From Citrobacter sp. JGM124 (GTDB lineage Bacteria; Pseudomonadota; Gammaproteobacteria; Enterobacterales; Enterobacteriaceae), in NCBI RefSeq assembly GCF_018257795.1, contig NZ_JAERJD010000001.1, forward strand, positions 484,972 to 548,971: DNA of 64,000 nucleotides, written 5' to 3'. The position numbers were made by a program, and so were the translations under genes. Below are positions 9,557-19,604 of the stretch, piece by piece (the stretch's first letter is position 1; every line of letters begins with the position of its first letter). Below the pieces are notes generated by a model, which was not told the DNA's origin, made no database searches, and saw only the letters and a list, made by a program, of their open reading frames with translations.

Positions 9557-10477
9557 ATGTTGAAATTTATTCTACGTCGTTGTTTGGAAGCGGTTCCGAC
9601 ACTCTTTATTCTAATAACTATCTCTTTCTTTATGATGCGTCTGGCTCCGGGGAGCCCTTTTACTAGCGAACGCGCTTTGCCACCAGAAGTTTTGGCAAAT
9701 ATTGAAGCGAAATATCACTTAAATGATCCGATGTATCTCCAGTACTTTAACTACTTAAAACAGTTGGGGCATGGTGATTTCGGACCTTCCTTTAAATATA
9801 AAGACTACTCTGTTAATGACTTGGTTGCCGCGAGTTTCCCGGTGTCAGCCAAGCTGGGTCTGGCCGCCTTTATCATGGCGATATTGCTGGGCGTTTCGGC
9901 AGGGGTGGTTGCGGCACTGAAGCAAAATACCAAATGGGACTTTACCGTGATGGGGTTTGCTATGACCGGGGTGGTGATCCCGAGTTTTGTTGTGGCACCG
10001 TTGCTGGTACTGATCTTTGCGATTAATTTACAGTGGCTTCCCGGCGGCGGCTGGAATGGTGGGGCACTTCCCTACATCATCCTGCCAATGACGGCCCTGT
10101 CACTGGCTTATATTGCCAGTATCGCGCGTATTACACGCGGCTCAATGATTGAAGTGTTGCACTCTAACTTTATTCGTACCGCAAGGGCAAAAGGTTTGCC
10201 AATGCGGCGTATTATCCTGCGGCATGCACTGAAACCAGCCTTATTGCCAGTGCTCTCTTATTTAGGTCCGGCATTTGTCGGTATTATCACGGGTTCGATG
10301 GTTATTGAAACCATCTTTGGCTTGCCGGGTATCGGTCAGCTGTTTGTTAACGGCGCATTAAACCGTGATTATTCACTGGTTTTAAGTCTGACCATTCTGG
10401 TTGGGGCTCTGACGATTTTGTTTAATGCCATCGTCGATGTTTTGTACGCCGTTATCGATCCGAAAATTCGATACTAA
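9557..10477 (+). CDS. oppB: Oligopeptide ABC transporter permease OppB
   Basis: One of two integral membrane subunits forming the peptide channel. 306 residues, the E. coli length, starting MLKFILRRCLEAVPTLFILI. Typical DppB/OppB-type permease: a first membrane segment at about 9-30, a periplasmic loop (about 30-95), then five membrane segments. The cytoplasmic EAA loop, which contacts the ATPases, is in RTARAKGLPMRRIILRHAL. The open frame begins earlier (9458) inside the intergenic hairpin, but the family start is the ATG at 9557. Confidence 0.98.
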   Translation: MLKFILRRCLEAVPTLFILITISFFMMRLAPGSPFTSERALPPEVLANIEAKYHLNDPMYLQYFNYLKQLGHGDFGPSFKYKDYSVNDLVAASFPVSAKLGLAAFIMAILLGVSAGVVAALKQNTKWDFTVMGFAMTGVVIPSFVVAPLLVLIFAINLQWLPGGGWNGGALPYIILPMTALSLAYIASIARITRGSMIEVLHSNFIRTARAKGLPMRRIILRHALKPALLPVLSYLGPAFVGIITGSMVIETIFGLPGIGQLFVNGALNRDYSLVLSLTILVGALTILFNAIVDVLYAVIDPKIRY

Positions 10478-10496
10478 TGCTGGAGTTGTAATCATA

Positions 10497-11402
10497 ATGT
10501 TAACCAATAAAAACAGCGAAGCGGTAGGCAACTTCAGTGAGCAATTAGAAGTTGAAGGTCGTAGTCTCTGGCAAGATGCGCGCCGCCGTTTTATCCATAA
10601 CCGTGCTGCGGTCACCAGTTTAGGTATTCTGTTTCTGATAGCTCTGTTCGTGACTTTTGCACCGATGCTGTCATCTTTCACCTACTTTGATGCGGATTTT
10701 GGCATGATGTCAGAAGCCCCGGAGATGGAAACCGGCCACTATTTTGGCACAGACTCCTCCGGGCGTGACTTACTGGTTCGTGTTGCCATTGGTGGGCGCA
10801 TTTCTCTTATGGTCGGGGTTGCTGCCGCACTAGTGGCTGTGCTCGTTGGTACGTTGTATGGTTCACTGGCGGGCTATGTGGGGGGGAAAACAGACTCCGT
10901 CATGATGCGTTTGCTGGAGATCCTGAACTCGTTTCCATTTATGTTTTTTGTGATCCTGCTGGTCACTTTCTTTGGCCAAAATATCCTGCTGATTTTTGTC
11001 GCGATTGGCATGGTCTCCTGGCTGGATATGGCACGTATTGTACGTGGCCAGACCCTGAGTCTGAAACGTAAAGAGTTTATTGAAGCCGCGCAGGTCGGTG
11101 GGGTATCAACGTTTAAAATAGTGGTGCGTCATATAGTGCCAAACGTATTGGGTGTGGTGGTGGTTTACGCGTCATTGTTAGTACCCAGTATGATCCTGTT
11201 TGAATCTTTCCTCAGCTTTCTTGGCCTGGGTACACAGGAGCCATTAAGCAGCTGGGGGGCGTTACTCAGTGATGGTGCTAATTCGATGGAAGTGTCTCCC
11301 TGGTTGTTGCTTTTTCCAGCAGCGTTCCTGGTTGTCACCCTGTTTTGTTTCAACTTTATCGGCGATGGCCTGCGTGATGCCCTCGATCCGAAAGACAGAT
11401 AA
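10497..11402 (+). CDS. oppC: Oligopeptide ABC transporter permease OppC
   Basis: Second channel subunit of the oligopeptide permease. 301 residues beginning [20 protein letters not shown], one residue shorter than E. coli OppC. A cytoplasmic N-terminal stretch precedes the first membrane helix (about 40-60). Then come [14 protein letters not shown], characteristic of DppC/OppC, and five further membrane segments. The EAA loop is around [20 protein letters not shown]. The start at 10497 was chosen by family; the upstream frame overlaps oppB. It follows oppB by 19 bp. Confidence 0.98.
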   Translation: MLTNKNSEAVGNFSEQLEVEGRSLWQDARRRFIHNRAAVTSLGILFLIALFVTFAPMLSSFTYFDADFGMMSEAPEMETGHYFGTDSSGRDLLVRVAIGGRISLMVGVAAALVAVLVGTLYGSLAGYVGGKTDSVMMRLLEILNSFPFMFFVILLVTFFGQNILLIFVAIGMVSWLDMARIVRGQTLSLKRKEFIEAAQVGGVSTFKIVVRHIVPNVLGVVVVYASLLVPSMILFESFLSFLGLGTQEPLSSWGALLSDGANSMEVSPWLLLFPAAFLVVTLFCFNFIGDGLRDALDPKDR

Positions 11403-11413
11403 GGCGGTCCTCT

Positions 11414-12430
11414 ATGAGTATCACTAACACCTCAGCGAAGACCACTTTGCTTGATCCGCATGATGACGTGCTACTGGATGTTAAAGATCTTCGCGTCAGT
11501 TTCTCAACCCCTGATGGGGATGTAACCGCCGTAAACAATTTAAATTTCAGCTTATCGGCAGGTGAGACGTTGGGTATTGTAGGGGAGTCGGGTTCAGGCA
11601 AGTCGCAAACTGCATTTGCACTGATGGGCTTACTGGCGGCAAATGGTCGCGTGGGGGGTTCCGCTCGCTTCAACGGCAGTGAACTGCTTAATATCCCTGA
11701 AGCCCAGCTTAACCGTCTGCGTGCTGAACAAATCGCAATGATATTCCAGGATCCGATGACCTCGCTAAACCCTTATATGAAGGTAGGCGAGCAGTTAATG
11801 GAAGTATTGATCCTGCATAAAAAAATGGGTAAAGCGCAGGCCTTTGAAGAATCGCTGCGTATGCTTGATGCGGTAAAAATGCCTGAAGCGCGTAAACGCA
11901 TGGGTATGTATCCCCATGAATTTTCTGGCGGTATGCGTCAGCGGGTCATGATAGCCATGGCCCTGTTGTGCCGGCCAAAGCTATTGATTGCTGATGAACC
12001 GACCACAGCGCTTGATGTAACGGTACAGGCTCAAATAATGACATTATTAAATGAGCTAAAACATGAATTCAATACTGCCATTATCATGATCACCCATGAT
12101 TTGGGGGTGGTTGCGGGTATTTGCGATAAAGTCCTGGTGATGTATGCCGGGCGCACAATGGAATACGGCCGTGCCCGGGAAGTCTTTTATGATCCCGTGC
12201 ATCCTTACTCAATCGGCCTGCTAAATGCGGTTCCGCGTCTTGATACTGAAGGGGAGCTGTTACAGACTATCCCGGGTAATCCGCCAAACCTGCTCCGTCT
12301 CCCTTCCGGTTGTCCTTTCCAGCCACGTTGCCCTTATGCGATGGAAAAATGCACCACTGCACCACCACTGGAAGCCTATGGTGAAGGCCGTCTACGTTCC
12401 TGCTTCAGAACTGCGGAGGAGTTAGCATGA
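11414..12430 (+). CDS. oppD: Oligopeptide transporter ATPase OppD
   Basis: ATP-binding subunit of the permease. 338 residues. Walker A GESGSGKS at about 57-64, signature SGGMRQ at 171-176, Walker B LLIADE at 190-195, and switch histidine in ITHDLG. The C-terminal oligopeptide/dipeptide extension has [20 protein letters not shown], whose cysteines ligate a 4Fe-4S cluster in this subfamily. Its stop overlaps the oppF start by 4 bp (ATGA), indicating translational coupling. Confidence 0.98.
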   Translation: MSITNTSAKTTLLDPHDDVLLDVKDLRVSFSTPDGDVTAVNNLNFSLSAGETLGIVGESGSGKSQTAFALMGLLAANGRVGGSARFNGSELLNIPEAQLNRLRAEQIAMIFQDPMTSLNPYMKVGEQLMEVLILHKKMGKAQAFEESLRMLDAVKMPEARKRMGMYPHEFSGGMRQRVMIAMALLCRPKLLIADEPTTALDVTVQAQIMTLLNELKHEFNTAIIMITHDLGVVAGICDKVLVMYAGRTMEYGRAREVFYDPVHPYSIGLLNAVPRLDTEGELLQTIPGNPPNLLRLPSGCPFQPRCPYAMEKCTTAPPLEAYGEGRLRSCFRTAEELA

Positions 12431-13431
12431 GTCATCTGACGGAAGAGAGAAAAGTTCTGCTGGAAGTGCAGGATTTGAAAGTGCACTTTACCATTAAGGA
12501 TGGCAAGCAGTGGTTCTGGAAACCGGCTAAAACGCTTAAGGCTGTTGATGGTGTATCCCTGCGCTTGTACGAAGGTGAAACGCTGGGCGTAGTAGGGGAG
12601 TCAGGTTGCGGAAAGTCCACGTTTGCCCGGGCCATCATTGGCCTGGTGAAGGCGACAGAAGGGCGTGTGGCGTGGCTTGGTAAAGATTTGCTGGGCATGA
12701 GTCCTGATCAATGGCGTGACGTACGCAGTGATATCCAAATGATCTTCCAGGATCCCCTGGCATCGTTGAACCCGCGTATGAACATTGGCGATATTATTGC
12801 CGAACCTTTACTGACTTATCATCCCAAAATGTCTCGCCATGAAGTGCGTGAGCGGGTACAGGCGATGATGATGAAGGTGGGACTGCTACCGAATCTGATT
12901 AACCGTTATCCCCATGAGTTTTCCGGTGGCCAATGCCAGCGTATTGGTATTGCCAGAGCGTTGATCCTGGAGCCAAAGCTGATTATCTGTGATGAGCCGG
13001 TTTCTGCACTGGATGTATCGATTCAGGCTCAGGTGGTTAATTTACTCCAGCAATTACAGCGAGAGATGGGGCTGTCACTGATTTTTATTGCCCATGATCT
13101 GGCCGTAGTAAAACATATTTCAGATCGTGTCCTGGTGATGTACCTCGGTCATGCGGTGGAGTTAGGAACCTACGATGAGGTGTACCGTAATCCCCTTCAT
13201 CCTTATACGAAAGCCCTGATGTCAGCAGTACCTATCCCTGACCCGGACTTGGAAAAAAATAAGGTGATACAGCTGCTTGAAGGGGAATTACCGTCTCCCA
13301 TCAATCCTCCATCGGGTTGTGTGTTCCGTACGCGTTGCCCTATTGCGGGACCGGAGTGTGCAATAACACGCCCTGTGCTGGAAGGCAGTTTCCGCCATGC
13401 GGTATCCTGCCTTAAAATTGATCCTCTGTAA
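12427..13431 (+). CDS. oppF: Oligopeptide transporter ATPase OppF
   Basis: Second ATPase of the permease, paired with OppD. 334 residues, the E. coli length. Walker [10 protein letters not shown] at 57-65, signature FSGGQCQR at 165-172, Walker B LIICDEP at 185-191, D-loop SALD. The C-terminal domain carries [18 protein letters not shown]. Last gene of the operon, overlapping oppD by 4 bp and followed by a GC-rich hairpin. Confidence 0.98.
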   Translation: MSHLTEERKVLLEVQDLKVHFTIKDGKQWFWKPAKTLKAVDGVSLRLYEGETLGVVGESGCGKSTFARAIIGLVKATEGRVAWLGKDLLGMSPDQWRDVRSDIQMIFQDPLASLNPRMNIGDIIAEPLLTYHPKMSRHEVRERVQAMMMKVGLLPNLINRYPHEFSGGQCQRIGIARALILEPKLIICDEPVSALDVSIQAQVVNLLQQLQREMGLSLIFIAHDLAVVKHISDRVLVMYLGHAVELGTYDEVYRNPLHPYTKALMSAVPIPDPDLEKNKVIQLLEGELPSPINPPSGCVFRTRCPIAGPECAITRPVLEGSFRHAVSCLKIDPL

Positions 13432-13439
13432 GTCAGTCA

Positions 13440-13465
13440 TATCAGGCGGGGAGCCCCCGCCTGAT
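13440..13465 (+). terminator. Hairpin ending the opp operon
   Basis: A perfect 12-bp palindromic stem (TATCAGGCGGGG ... CCCCGCCTGATA) 9 bp after oppF, with a two-base apex. The following bases (GCTTGAACGG) are not T-rich, so it may act mainly as an mRNA 3' barrier rather than a strong intrinsic terminator. Confidence 0.55.
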
Positions 13466-13620
13466 AGCTTGAACGGCCCATTGCTATTTGATGAATCGGG
13501 ATACAGGGCTGGCCATTGTCAGTTAATCAGCGCCTAATAACCTTTTCATGTGCTCTGTTTATTCGTTATCCTCGAAATCCCTGATTTATACTCTTTCTTT
13601 TTCTATTGGTGAGGCTCCCG

Positions 13621-14469
13621 GTGCTCAGGCATTTTTCATCCCTCAGGCGTCTGGTATATCGTTATCTGTTTGATCAGGCAACCCGTTCAGGGCGATGCAT
13701 TGAGGCATTCTGTGGAATACTGGCGCTACTCAGTGTGGTGGTGATATTTATTGAGTCCAGTATTGGCAGTGATAGTAACCTCACGCTCGACGAATGGTAT
13801 CTTTTTATTGGTGTGGAACTCTTTTTTACACTGATGTTTACCCTGGAGTACATTCTGCGAGTACTTAGCTGGCCCAAACCAGCCCGTTATATTTTTAGTT
13901 TTTGGGGGGTTATTGACCTTGCGACGACAATACCGCTCTATGTATTGTGGTTATGGCCTGAATTTTCAGTGCATTATTACTTTGCCTGGCGTTCAATGCG
14001 GGCCATTCGTGTATTGCGTATTCTGAAACTACTGCGCTATATGCCTGCTTTGCAGAGCCTGAAACGCAGCATTATGAATGCCAGCCATCAGCTAATCCTG
14101 TTCTTCTCGTTCATCATGGTGCTGATGATCGCATCTGGCGCGATTATGTTTGGGATAGAGGGCAAGGCCAATGGTTTCACGAGTCTTGGGGCTTCGGTCT
14201 ATTGGGCGATTGTGACGGTTACCACGGTGGGTTACGGTGATATTGTGCCCCATACTGCTTTTGGTCGCTTCCTGGCCTCGTTACTGATCTTGGTTGGCTA
14301 CTCAGTGATTGCCATCCCAACCGGTATTCTGACCGCCCAAATGTCCCAGGACTTGCAGCGGAAAGAGCGTCTTCGCACCTGTTCTCGTTGTCATCAGCAG
14401 GATCACGAGTCTGACGCTCACTATTGCAAGACATGTGGTGAGCATCTGCCACAGACTGAGCAAAAATAA
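13621..14469 (+). CDS. Voltage-gated-type potassium channel with C-terminal zinc ribbon
   Basis: Six-transmembrane VIC-superfamily channel subunit in the inner membrane, presumably a tetramer passing K+. From the GTG at 13621 it has 282 residues. S1 lies around 30-45 and S2 around 60-80. The S4-like charged helix is RSMRAIRVLRILKLLRY (124-140). The pore helix and selectivity filter TVGYGD are at 202-207, and S6 around 215-238. A short soluble tail holds a probable zinc ribbon (C254, C257, C269, C272). There is no RCK domain, so this is not the 417-residue E. coli Kch, although kch also lies near here in E. coli. The start was chosen because GAGG sits 6 nt before this GTG; TTG at 13606 and GTG at 13609 are alternatives. 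A terminator follows. Confidence 0.85.
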   Translation: MLRHFSSLRRLVYRYLFDQATRSGRCIEAFCGILALLSVVVIFIESSIGSDSNLTLDEWYLFIGVELFFTLMFTLEYILRVLSWPKPARYIFSFWGVIDLATTIPLYVLWLWPEFSVHYYFAWRSMRAIRVLRILKLLRYMPALQSLKRSIMNASHQLILFFSFIMVLMIASGAIMFGIEGKANGFTSLGASVYWAIVTVTTVGYGDIVPHTAFGRFLASLLILVGYSVIAIPTGILTAQMSQDLQRKERLRTCSRCHQQDHESDAHYCKTCGEHLPQTEQK

Positions 14470-14500
14470 CGCAGTTACTGCGGCACTCTGTGGTGCAATT

Positions 14501-14538
14501 AAAAAGGGAGAGAAACAGCGTTTCACTCCCTTTTTTTT
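14501..14538 (+). terminator. Terminator after the K+ channel gene
   Basis: AAAGGGAG ... CTCCCTTT stem with extra AAA/TTT pairing inside, followed by a run of eight T at 14531-14538. Classic intrinsic terminator, 31 bp after the channel stop. A-rich flanking on the left may also serve the opposite strand (yciU). Confidence 0.9.
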
Positions 14539-14592
14539 CGCCATGCTGACGAAACCACCGGCGTTATTCAGTACGCGTCACGGCAGTGGCTA

Positions 14593-14943
<351 letters not shown>

Positions 14944-14965
14944 TCAGATGCTTAAGCCGGCACTT

Positions 14966-16426
14966 TTACAGTAACGGACTGAAAAAGTAAAATAGTCGCT
15001 CAACCATACGGTTCCAGAACGGGCGCTTTTGCCACTCTTCCTGGGTCAGCAGACGTGAACGGGAAATATAGTCGTTCTGTACCGCCGAGAGGTCGCTGGC
15101 GAAACCTGCGTCATCGACTGCCAGGGTGATCTCAAGATTTAACCACAAACTGCGCATATCCAGATTAACCGTCCCCACCAGACTTAACTGACCATCGACC
15201 AGGATACTTTTGGTATGTAACAACCCGCCTTCAAACTGATAAATCTTGACCCCTGCTTCGAGCAGCTCGGTAAAGAAGGCACGACTGGCCCAGTCCACCA
15301 ACAGGGAATCATTCTTACGTGGCAGGATAATACTGACATCAACCCCACGCTGTGCGGCAGCACAAATAGCATGCAGTAAATCATCACTGGGAACCAGGTA
15401 AGGGGTCGTCATGATTAAATAATTGCGTGCGGAATATGTGGCAGTCAGAAGCGCCTGATGGATGAGGTCTTCCGGGAAACCCGGGCCTGAGGCGATAGTG
15501 TGAATAGTATGCCCGGTAGCCTCTTCAAACGGCATAATATTTTGATCCGGTGGGGGGGGTAAAATGCGTTTACCGGTTTCAACCTCCCAGTCACAGGCGT
15601 AGACAATTCCCATCACGCTGGTGACAGGCCCCTCCATTCGGGCCATTAAGTCTATCCACTGGCCCACATTAGCGTCCTGCTTAAAGTAACGTGGATCAAC
15701 CATATTCATACTACCAGTGTACGATATATAGTTATCGATCATGACCATCTTACGGTGTTGGCGTAAGTCCATACGTCGCAGAAATGCCCGCATAATATTG
15801 ACTTTTAATGCCTCCACTACGTCGATACCGGCGGCGCGCATTTTTTTAGCCCAGGGACTGCGGAAGAACGCCTTACTCCCAGCGGAATCGAGCATCAGGC
15901 GGCAGTGGACACCACGCCTTGCTGCCGTCATCAGTGCTTCAGCAACGTCGTCAGCCATGCCCCCGGGCTGCCAAATATAGAACACCATCTCGATATGATG
16001 GCGCGCCAGATGAATATCACGAATCATGGCTGTCATGGATTCATCGGACTGGGTAAAAAGCTGTAGTTGATTACCTTTAATACCAGCAATTCCCTGACGA
16101 TGCTCACACAACTTGAACAGGTTTATTGCCACATCGCTGTTATCTTTAGCAAAAATCCGGCCATAAGCCTTTAAATTTTGCAGCCATTTCTGTGTGGAGG
16201 GCCACATCGCTTGCGCGCGTTCAACCCGTTTTTTACCGAGGTGCAGTTCGCCTATTAACAGATAAGTCACCACCCCCAATAAAGGCAGGATATGAATAAT
16301 CAGCAGCCATGTCATGGTTGACGTCGCTGGGCGGCGTTTCATTAGAATACGAATTGTGACACCGGCAATAATCAGCCAGTATCCCAAAATGATCAGCCAG
16401 CTTAGTATGCTAAAAATTGTTGTCAT
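14966..16426 (-). CDS. clsA: Cardiolipin synthase A
   Basis: Condenses two phosphatidylglycerol molecules into cardiolipin plus glycerol at the inner membrane. 486 residues, exactly the E. coli length, from [20 protein letters not shown]. Two N-terminal membrane helices (about 5-25 and 38-58) precede two phospholipase D domains. The HKD motifs are H224-x-K226-x4-D231 ([10 protein letters not shown]) and H404-x-K406-x4-D411 ([10 protein letters not shown]). The frame is open 6 codons further, but the family start is at 16426. Ends FFSPLL as in relatives. Confidence 0.98.
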   Translation of the reverse strand: MTTIFSILSWLIILGYWLIIAGVTIRILMKRRPATSTMTWLLIIHILPLLGVVTYLLIGELHLGKKRVERAQAMWPSTQKWLQNLKAYGRIFAKDNSDVAINLFKLCEHRQGIAGIKGNQLQLFTQSDESMTAMIRDIHLARHHIEMVFYIWQPGGMADDVAEALMTAARRGVHCRLMLDSAGSKAFFRSPWAKKMRAAGIDVVEALKVNIMRAFLRRMDLRQHRKMVMIDNYISYTGSMNMVDPRYFKQDANVGQWIDLMARMEGPVTSVMGIVYACDWEVETGKRILPPPPDQNIMPFEEATGHTIHTIASGPGFPEDLIHQALLTATYSARNYLIMTTPYLVPSDDLLHAICAAAQRGVDVSIILPRKNDSLLVDWASRAFFTELLEAGVKIYQFEGGLLHTKSILVDGQLSLVGTVNLDMRSLWLNLEITLAVDDAGFASDLSAVQNDYISRSRLLTQEEWQKRPFWNRMVERLFYFFSPLL

Positions 16427-16575
16427 GCGCTCAATATATCCCATTAAAGCGTAAACATAAGTGAATAGGCATAATTAACTCTTTTTCATATTAAATAAAC
16501 AATGTATAAAACGAGTGGTTTGCCTGGTTGATATCCCTATAATACCGGGTCTTCTTAAAAAAATAGAGTGATAAA

Positions 16576-16749
16576 ATGAGACGCAGCAGAACTGAAGTAG
16601 GGCGCTGGCGTATGTTGCGTCAGCAGCAGCGGCGCAGAACACGCTGGCTGGAGAGTCAGTCCCGGCGTAATTTACGTATTTATGCCATTCGGAAGTCTTC
16701 TATCAACCATCAGCGTAATTCATTGCTGTTTGCTATTCATGACAGATAA
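16576..16749 (+). CDS. yciY: YciY small basic protein
   Basis: A 57-residue, very arginine-rich protein starting MRRSRTEVGRWRM and ending HQRNSLLFAIHDR. It aligns along its whole length with E. coli YciY (57 residues), and its position next to cls is conserved. Function unknown. ATG at 16576 with an AGAGTGA sequence upstream. The conserved length and motifs make it a real gene despite its size. Confidence 0.85.
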   Translation: MRRSRTEVGRWRMLRQQQRRRTRWLESQSRRNLRIYAIRKSSINHQRNSLLFAIHDR

Positions 16750-17047
16750 AAACGAATCAGACATGCTATTTGAGGATATCCTGGGGAATATTTTATGGAA
16801 AGGTCTTCGGTTTTTTCTGAAATAATCCTTTCTGTTTCGCCCTGGTAAAACTTTCCCCTGGAGCCCAAAGCACTCTTCGCATCCGGCGGCGCCAATAAAA
16901 GTGACGGCAACGCCCTGATGGTATTAATATGAGATGCCGTCACGGGTACTTCTGCTGGTGCAGAACGGGGCACTCGCTATGGCGGGGTGACTCTCGTGAG
17001 TTTCATCCCGTAACTGACGACGGGTCATAACGCTTTTGCGGGCCGAT
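16750..17047. other. yciY to lipoprotein intergenic stretch
   Basis: 298 bp with no convincing gene. A 78-codon minus-strand frame (16737-16973) overlaps the end of yciY and looks like no known protein. The lipoprotein gene ends here without a clear T-tailed terminator. Confidence 0.4.
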
Positions 17048-17581
17048 TCAACGGGAGGGAAAAATCCTTATATCAGCCAGCCTGTTATCCCAGAACGTAA
17101 AGGTTATCCCTTGATGTTCATAATCCATTGAATGTTCTTGCGCACCTGGAAGGGCACCAAACGCTGAAATAACGCTGTCGCTCTCTGCTGTAGGAACGCC
17201 ATAAGCCGCATAGACCTCTTCAACGGAACTGTCTTTCCCTATTCCTTTATCTGTCTTGCCATAAAAAGTCGTATATTCCGGTAATCTGTAGTAGAGGAAG
17301 ATGGTCTTTATTTTTCCATTAACATCATATGCAGTATCTATCCCTTTTGAGGGAAGCAACAAGTATCCGTCTTTTGTGACAAAGTGCGGCGAGAAATGTG
17401 TTCTGGCATGTTGAATCGAGTCATTTAACGAAAGATTTTCAATACCAACCCCCGGTGTTATCAGGTACCCTTGCTCGGTTTTTTCCAGGCCCGGTGACGG
17501 GCTGCACCCTGCCAGACTGAGACAAAAAAAGGCAAATAATACAGTCCTGATTCGGTGAATTCTTGTTTTATTTGTTTTCAC
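17048..17581 (-). CDS. Unrecognised lipoprotein
   Basis: A 177-residue predicted lipoprotein. The basic N terminus MKTNKTRIHRIR and a hydrophobic stretch lead to the lipobox LSLAGC with lipidated Cys26. The rest is hydrophilic. It has a repeated theme of short conserved-looking segments (GVGIENLSLNDSIQ, GKDSSVEEVYAAYGVP) that resembles the 'xGxSxxEVxxxxGxP' pattern of small envelope lipoproteins, but I cannot place it in a family. GTG at 17581 was preferred because AAAGAGG lies 7 nt upstream and gives a normal signal peptide; the frame opens at ATG 17605. It replaces nothing obvious in the E. coli order and is an accessory gene between yciY and yciI. Confidence 0.75.
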   Translation of the reverse strand: MKTNKTRIHRIRTVLFAFFCLSLAGCSPSPGLEKTEQGYLITPGVGIENLSLNDSIQHARTHFSPHFVTKDGYLLLPSKGIDTAYDVNGKIKTIFLYYRLPEYTTFYGKTDKGIGKDSSVEEVYAAYGVPTAESDSVISAFGALPGAQEHSMDYEHQGITFTFWDNRLADIRIFPSR

Positions 17582-17774
17582 AGGAAACCTCTTTCTGATT
17601 AACATCAGATGAATGGTGCCGTTCTGGAACTGTAGTTGCTTCGTTACTGATGGCTGCGCACTGTCAGTCAGCGGGGTTGAGATGGGCGCAATAAGAATAA
17701 GGAAATTGCGCCCGCGTTATATATCTGACCGGTGACTATATAACCAATTGATATTTAATCATTTAATGAATCAG

Positions 17775-18071
17775 TTAAAAAACTTTTTTGAACGGTTTTA
17801 CCACGACATTTTCATAAACGCCCGCACCGACATAAGGGTCATTATCCGCCCAGATTTTTGCCTCTTCCAGTGAGTTGAACTCAGCAATAACAGCTGAACC
17901 GGTAAAGCCGGCAGCACCGGGGTCATTGCTGTCAATGGCGGGCAGGGGGCCTGCGGTCAGTAAACGACCTTCATCACGCAGTTTTTGCAGACGAGCCAAA
18001 TGATCCGGGCGTGCAGCAAGGCGTTTTTCCAGAGAGTGGGCAATATCCTGGGCAAAAATAACGTATAACAT
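17775..18071 (-). CDS. yciI: YciI family protein
   Basis: 98-residue cytosolic protein of the YciI/DUF1330-like ferredoxin-fold family. A putative enzyme whose conserved His/Asp residues line a cleft; its substrate is unknown. Starts [17 protein letters not shown] and contains [22 protein letters not shown] and [10 protein letters not shown], all typical. Full length for the family. It is divergent from tonB, as in E. coli. Confidence 0.95.
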   Translation of the reverse strand: MLYVIFAQDIAHSLEKRLAARPDHLARLQKLRDEGRLLTAGPLPAIDSNDPGAAGFTGSAVIAEFNSLEEAKIWADNDPYVGAGVYENVVVKPFKKVF

Positions 18072-18230
18072 ACAGAATTCCTGAACTGATTAGAGGTGAA
18101 AATACAGTAAGTTAATGGTGACGGAACTGCAAATAAAAGATAAAGAACACGTTAATATACGTTTGTGAGCATTAGCATTTATCGCGGCGACGGACAAAGT
18201 AACAGGTTTTAACCGATGTATTGTTGAATA

Positions 18231-18253
18231 TGATTGCTATTTGCATTTAGAAT
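18231..18253 (+). promoter_or_regulatory. Candidate Fur-regulated tonB promoter region
   Basis: The TGATTGCTATTTGCATTTAG segment is almost the same as the sequence upstream of E. coli tonB, where iron repression through Fur is established. It has AT-rich GATTGC/ATTTGC-type hexamers like degenerate Fur sites. The assignment rests on that similarity and on position about 40 bp before the start. Confidence 0.5.
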
Positions 18254-18291
18254 TAACTTCTCCTGGTTAAACTGAAAAAATTATGACGTCA

Positions 18292-19056
18292 ATGCACCTT
18301 GATTTACCTCGCCGCTTTCCGTGGTCAACCGTACTGTCTGTCACCCTCCATGGTGCTGTCGTCGTTGGGCTTCTCTACGTCTCGGTACATAAGGTCGTTG
18401 AACAACCTGCCCCGTCGCAGGTTATCAGTGTGAGTATGGTGGCGCCGTCATCATTAGAGCCTCCGAAACCAGAAGCAGTTGAGCCGCAGCCAGAACCCGT
18501 GGCAGAGCCGGTCGCAGAACCCGAACCAGTTGCAGTGCCAGAACCAGAACCCATTCCTGAGCCCCCGCAAGAGGCGCCAGTGGTGATTGAAAAACCCAAG
18601 CCTAAACCCAAGCCCAAGCCTAAACCAGAACCGGTTAAAAAAGTGACACCGCCAAAACCGGTGAATAAACCAGTAGCAAAGGCGGCTGAACCGGTTAATA
18701 CCGCTCCACTGTCTGAAACAGCGCCAGCAAATCAGGCAGCGTCATCCGCGACGGCATCCCGGGCTGCACCATCTCCTTCTGTAACCAGTGGACCTCGCCC
18801 TGTATCACGGAGTGAACCTCAGTACCCAGCACGTGCCTATGCCTTGCGTCAGGAGGGTAAAGTCAGCGTTAAATTTGATATTGGTGACGACGGAAGCCTG
18901 CGCAATATAGAGATCCTGTCCGCGAAGCCCAGCAATATGTTTGAACGTGAGGTGAGACTGGCGATGAGAAAATGGCGTTATGAAAGCGGCAAGCCAGCGA
19001 AAGGGATCGTTGTAAATATTTCTTTCCAGATTAACAGTGGTTCTAAAGTCGAATAA
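18292..19056 (+). CDS. tonB: Energy transducer TonB
   Basis: Couples the proton-motive force (via ExbB/ExbD) to outer-membrane siderophore and B12 receptors. 254 residues from MHLDLPRRFPW. The membrane anchor (about 12-32) keeps Ser16 and His20, the residues known to be important in E. coli, which supports the 18292 start; ATG at 18283 adds three residues. The periplasmic linker has an Glu-Pro/Val-Pro region followed by a Lys-Pro region, longer than in E. coli (239 residues in total). The C-terminal domain has PQYPARAYALRQEGKVSVKF and ends in the FQINSGSK strand. Monocistronic, convergent with yciA. Confidence 0.97.
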   Translation: MHLDLPRRFPWSTVLSVTLHGAVVVGLLYVSVHKVVEQPAPSQVISVSMVAPSSLEPPKPEAVEPQPEPVAEPVAEPEPVAVPEPEPIPEPPQEAPVVIEKPKPKPKPKPKPEPVKKVTPPKPVNKPVAKAAEPVNTAPLSETAPANQAASSATASRAAPSPSVTSGPRPVSRSEPQYPARAYALRQEGKVSVKFDIGDDGSLRNIEILSAKPSNMFEREVRLAMRKWRYESGKPAKGIVVNISFQINSGSKVE

Positions 19057-19156
19057 GGTTCACCCACACGGAGTGAGCCCCGGGCCATAGCTGGGCGTAG
19101 TAGTGGCGGGTGTTACGGTTGTTGCATCAGGATGGTGATTAACTGTCTTCTGAGAG

Positions 19157-19197
19157 GGCGTAATAGGGCGATGTTATCATCATTGCCCTATTACGCC
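19157..19197. terminator. Hairpin between convergent tonB and yciA
   Basis: A 17-bp stem (GGCGTAATAGGGC plus ATG, pairing with CAT and GCCCTATTACGCC, one G-T wobble) and a 7-nt loop lie between the convergent tonB and yciA stops. E. coli has a bidirectional terminator at this junction. No strong T-run is present on either side, so its efficiency is uncertain. Confidence 0.6.
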
Positions 19198-19208
19198 GGA
19201 CAACAAGG

Positions 19209-19604
19209 TTACCCCTCGGCGGGTAGCTGGCGGGGTTTACCTTCATGGTCTACAGCAACATAAATAAAGACCGCTTCTGTGGCTTTATACCGTTGACCAA
19301 TCGGATCACTGGCGACCTTTTTAACCCAAACTTCAATATTAATGGTAATGGACGTTTTGCCGCGCTTAATACAATTCGCATAGCAGCATACAACATCACC
19401 GACAGCGACGGGTTTGAGGAACGTCATGCCGTCAACACGCACAGTGACGACACGTCCATGGGCTATTTCTTTAGCCTGAATGGCACCGCCGAGATCCATT
19501 TGTGACATTAACCAGCCACCAAAAATATCACCGTTAGCATTGGTATCAGCAGGCATGGCCATGGTTCGCATGACCAGGTCACCCTGGGGTAATTGTTCTG
19601 ACAT
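19209..19604 (-). CDS. yciA: Acyl-CoA thioesterase YciA
   Basis: Hotdog-fold thioesterase hydrolysing a broad range of acyl-CoAs in the cytosol. 131 residues (E. coli 132). Contains the conserved NANGDIFGGWLMSQMD with catalytic-region Asp37, then HGRVVTVRVDGMTFLKPV and INIEVWVKK. Its ATG overlaps the yciB stop by one base (TAATG), indicating coupling in a yciC-yciB-yciA group. Confidence 0.96.
   Translation of the reverse strand: MSEQLPQGDLVMRTMAMPADTNANGDIFGGWLMSQMDLGGAIQAKEIAHGRVVTVRVDGMTFLKPVAVGDVVCCYANCIKRGKTSITINIEVWVKKVASDPIGQRYKATEAVFIYVAVDHEGKPRQLPAEG

Noticed and set aside
18375..18617. Glycine/serine-rich repetitive minus-strand frame
   Set aside because: It is the reverse translation of the TonB Glu-Pro/Lys-Pro repeats, not a gene, and the repeats are not a CRISPR array or mobile element.
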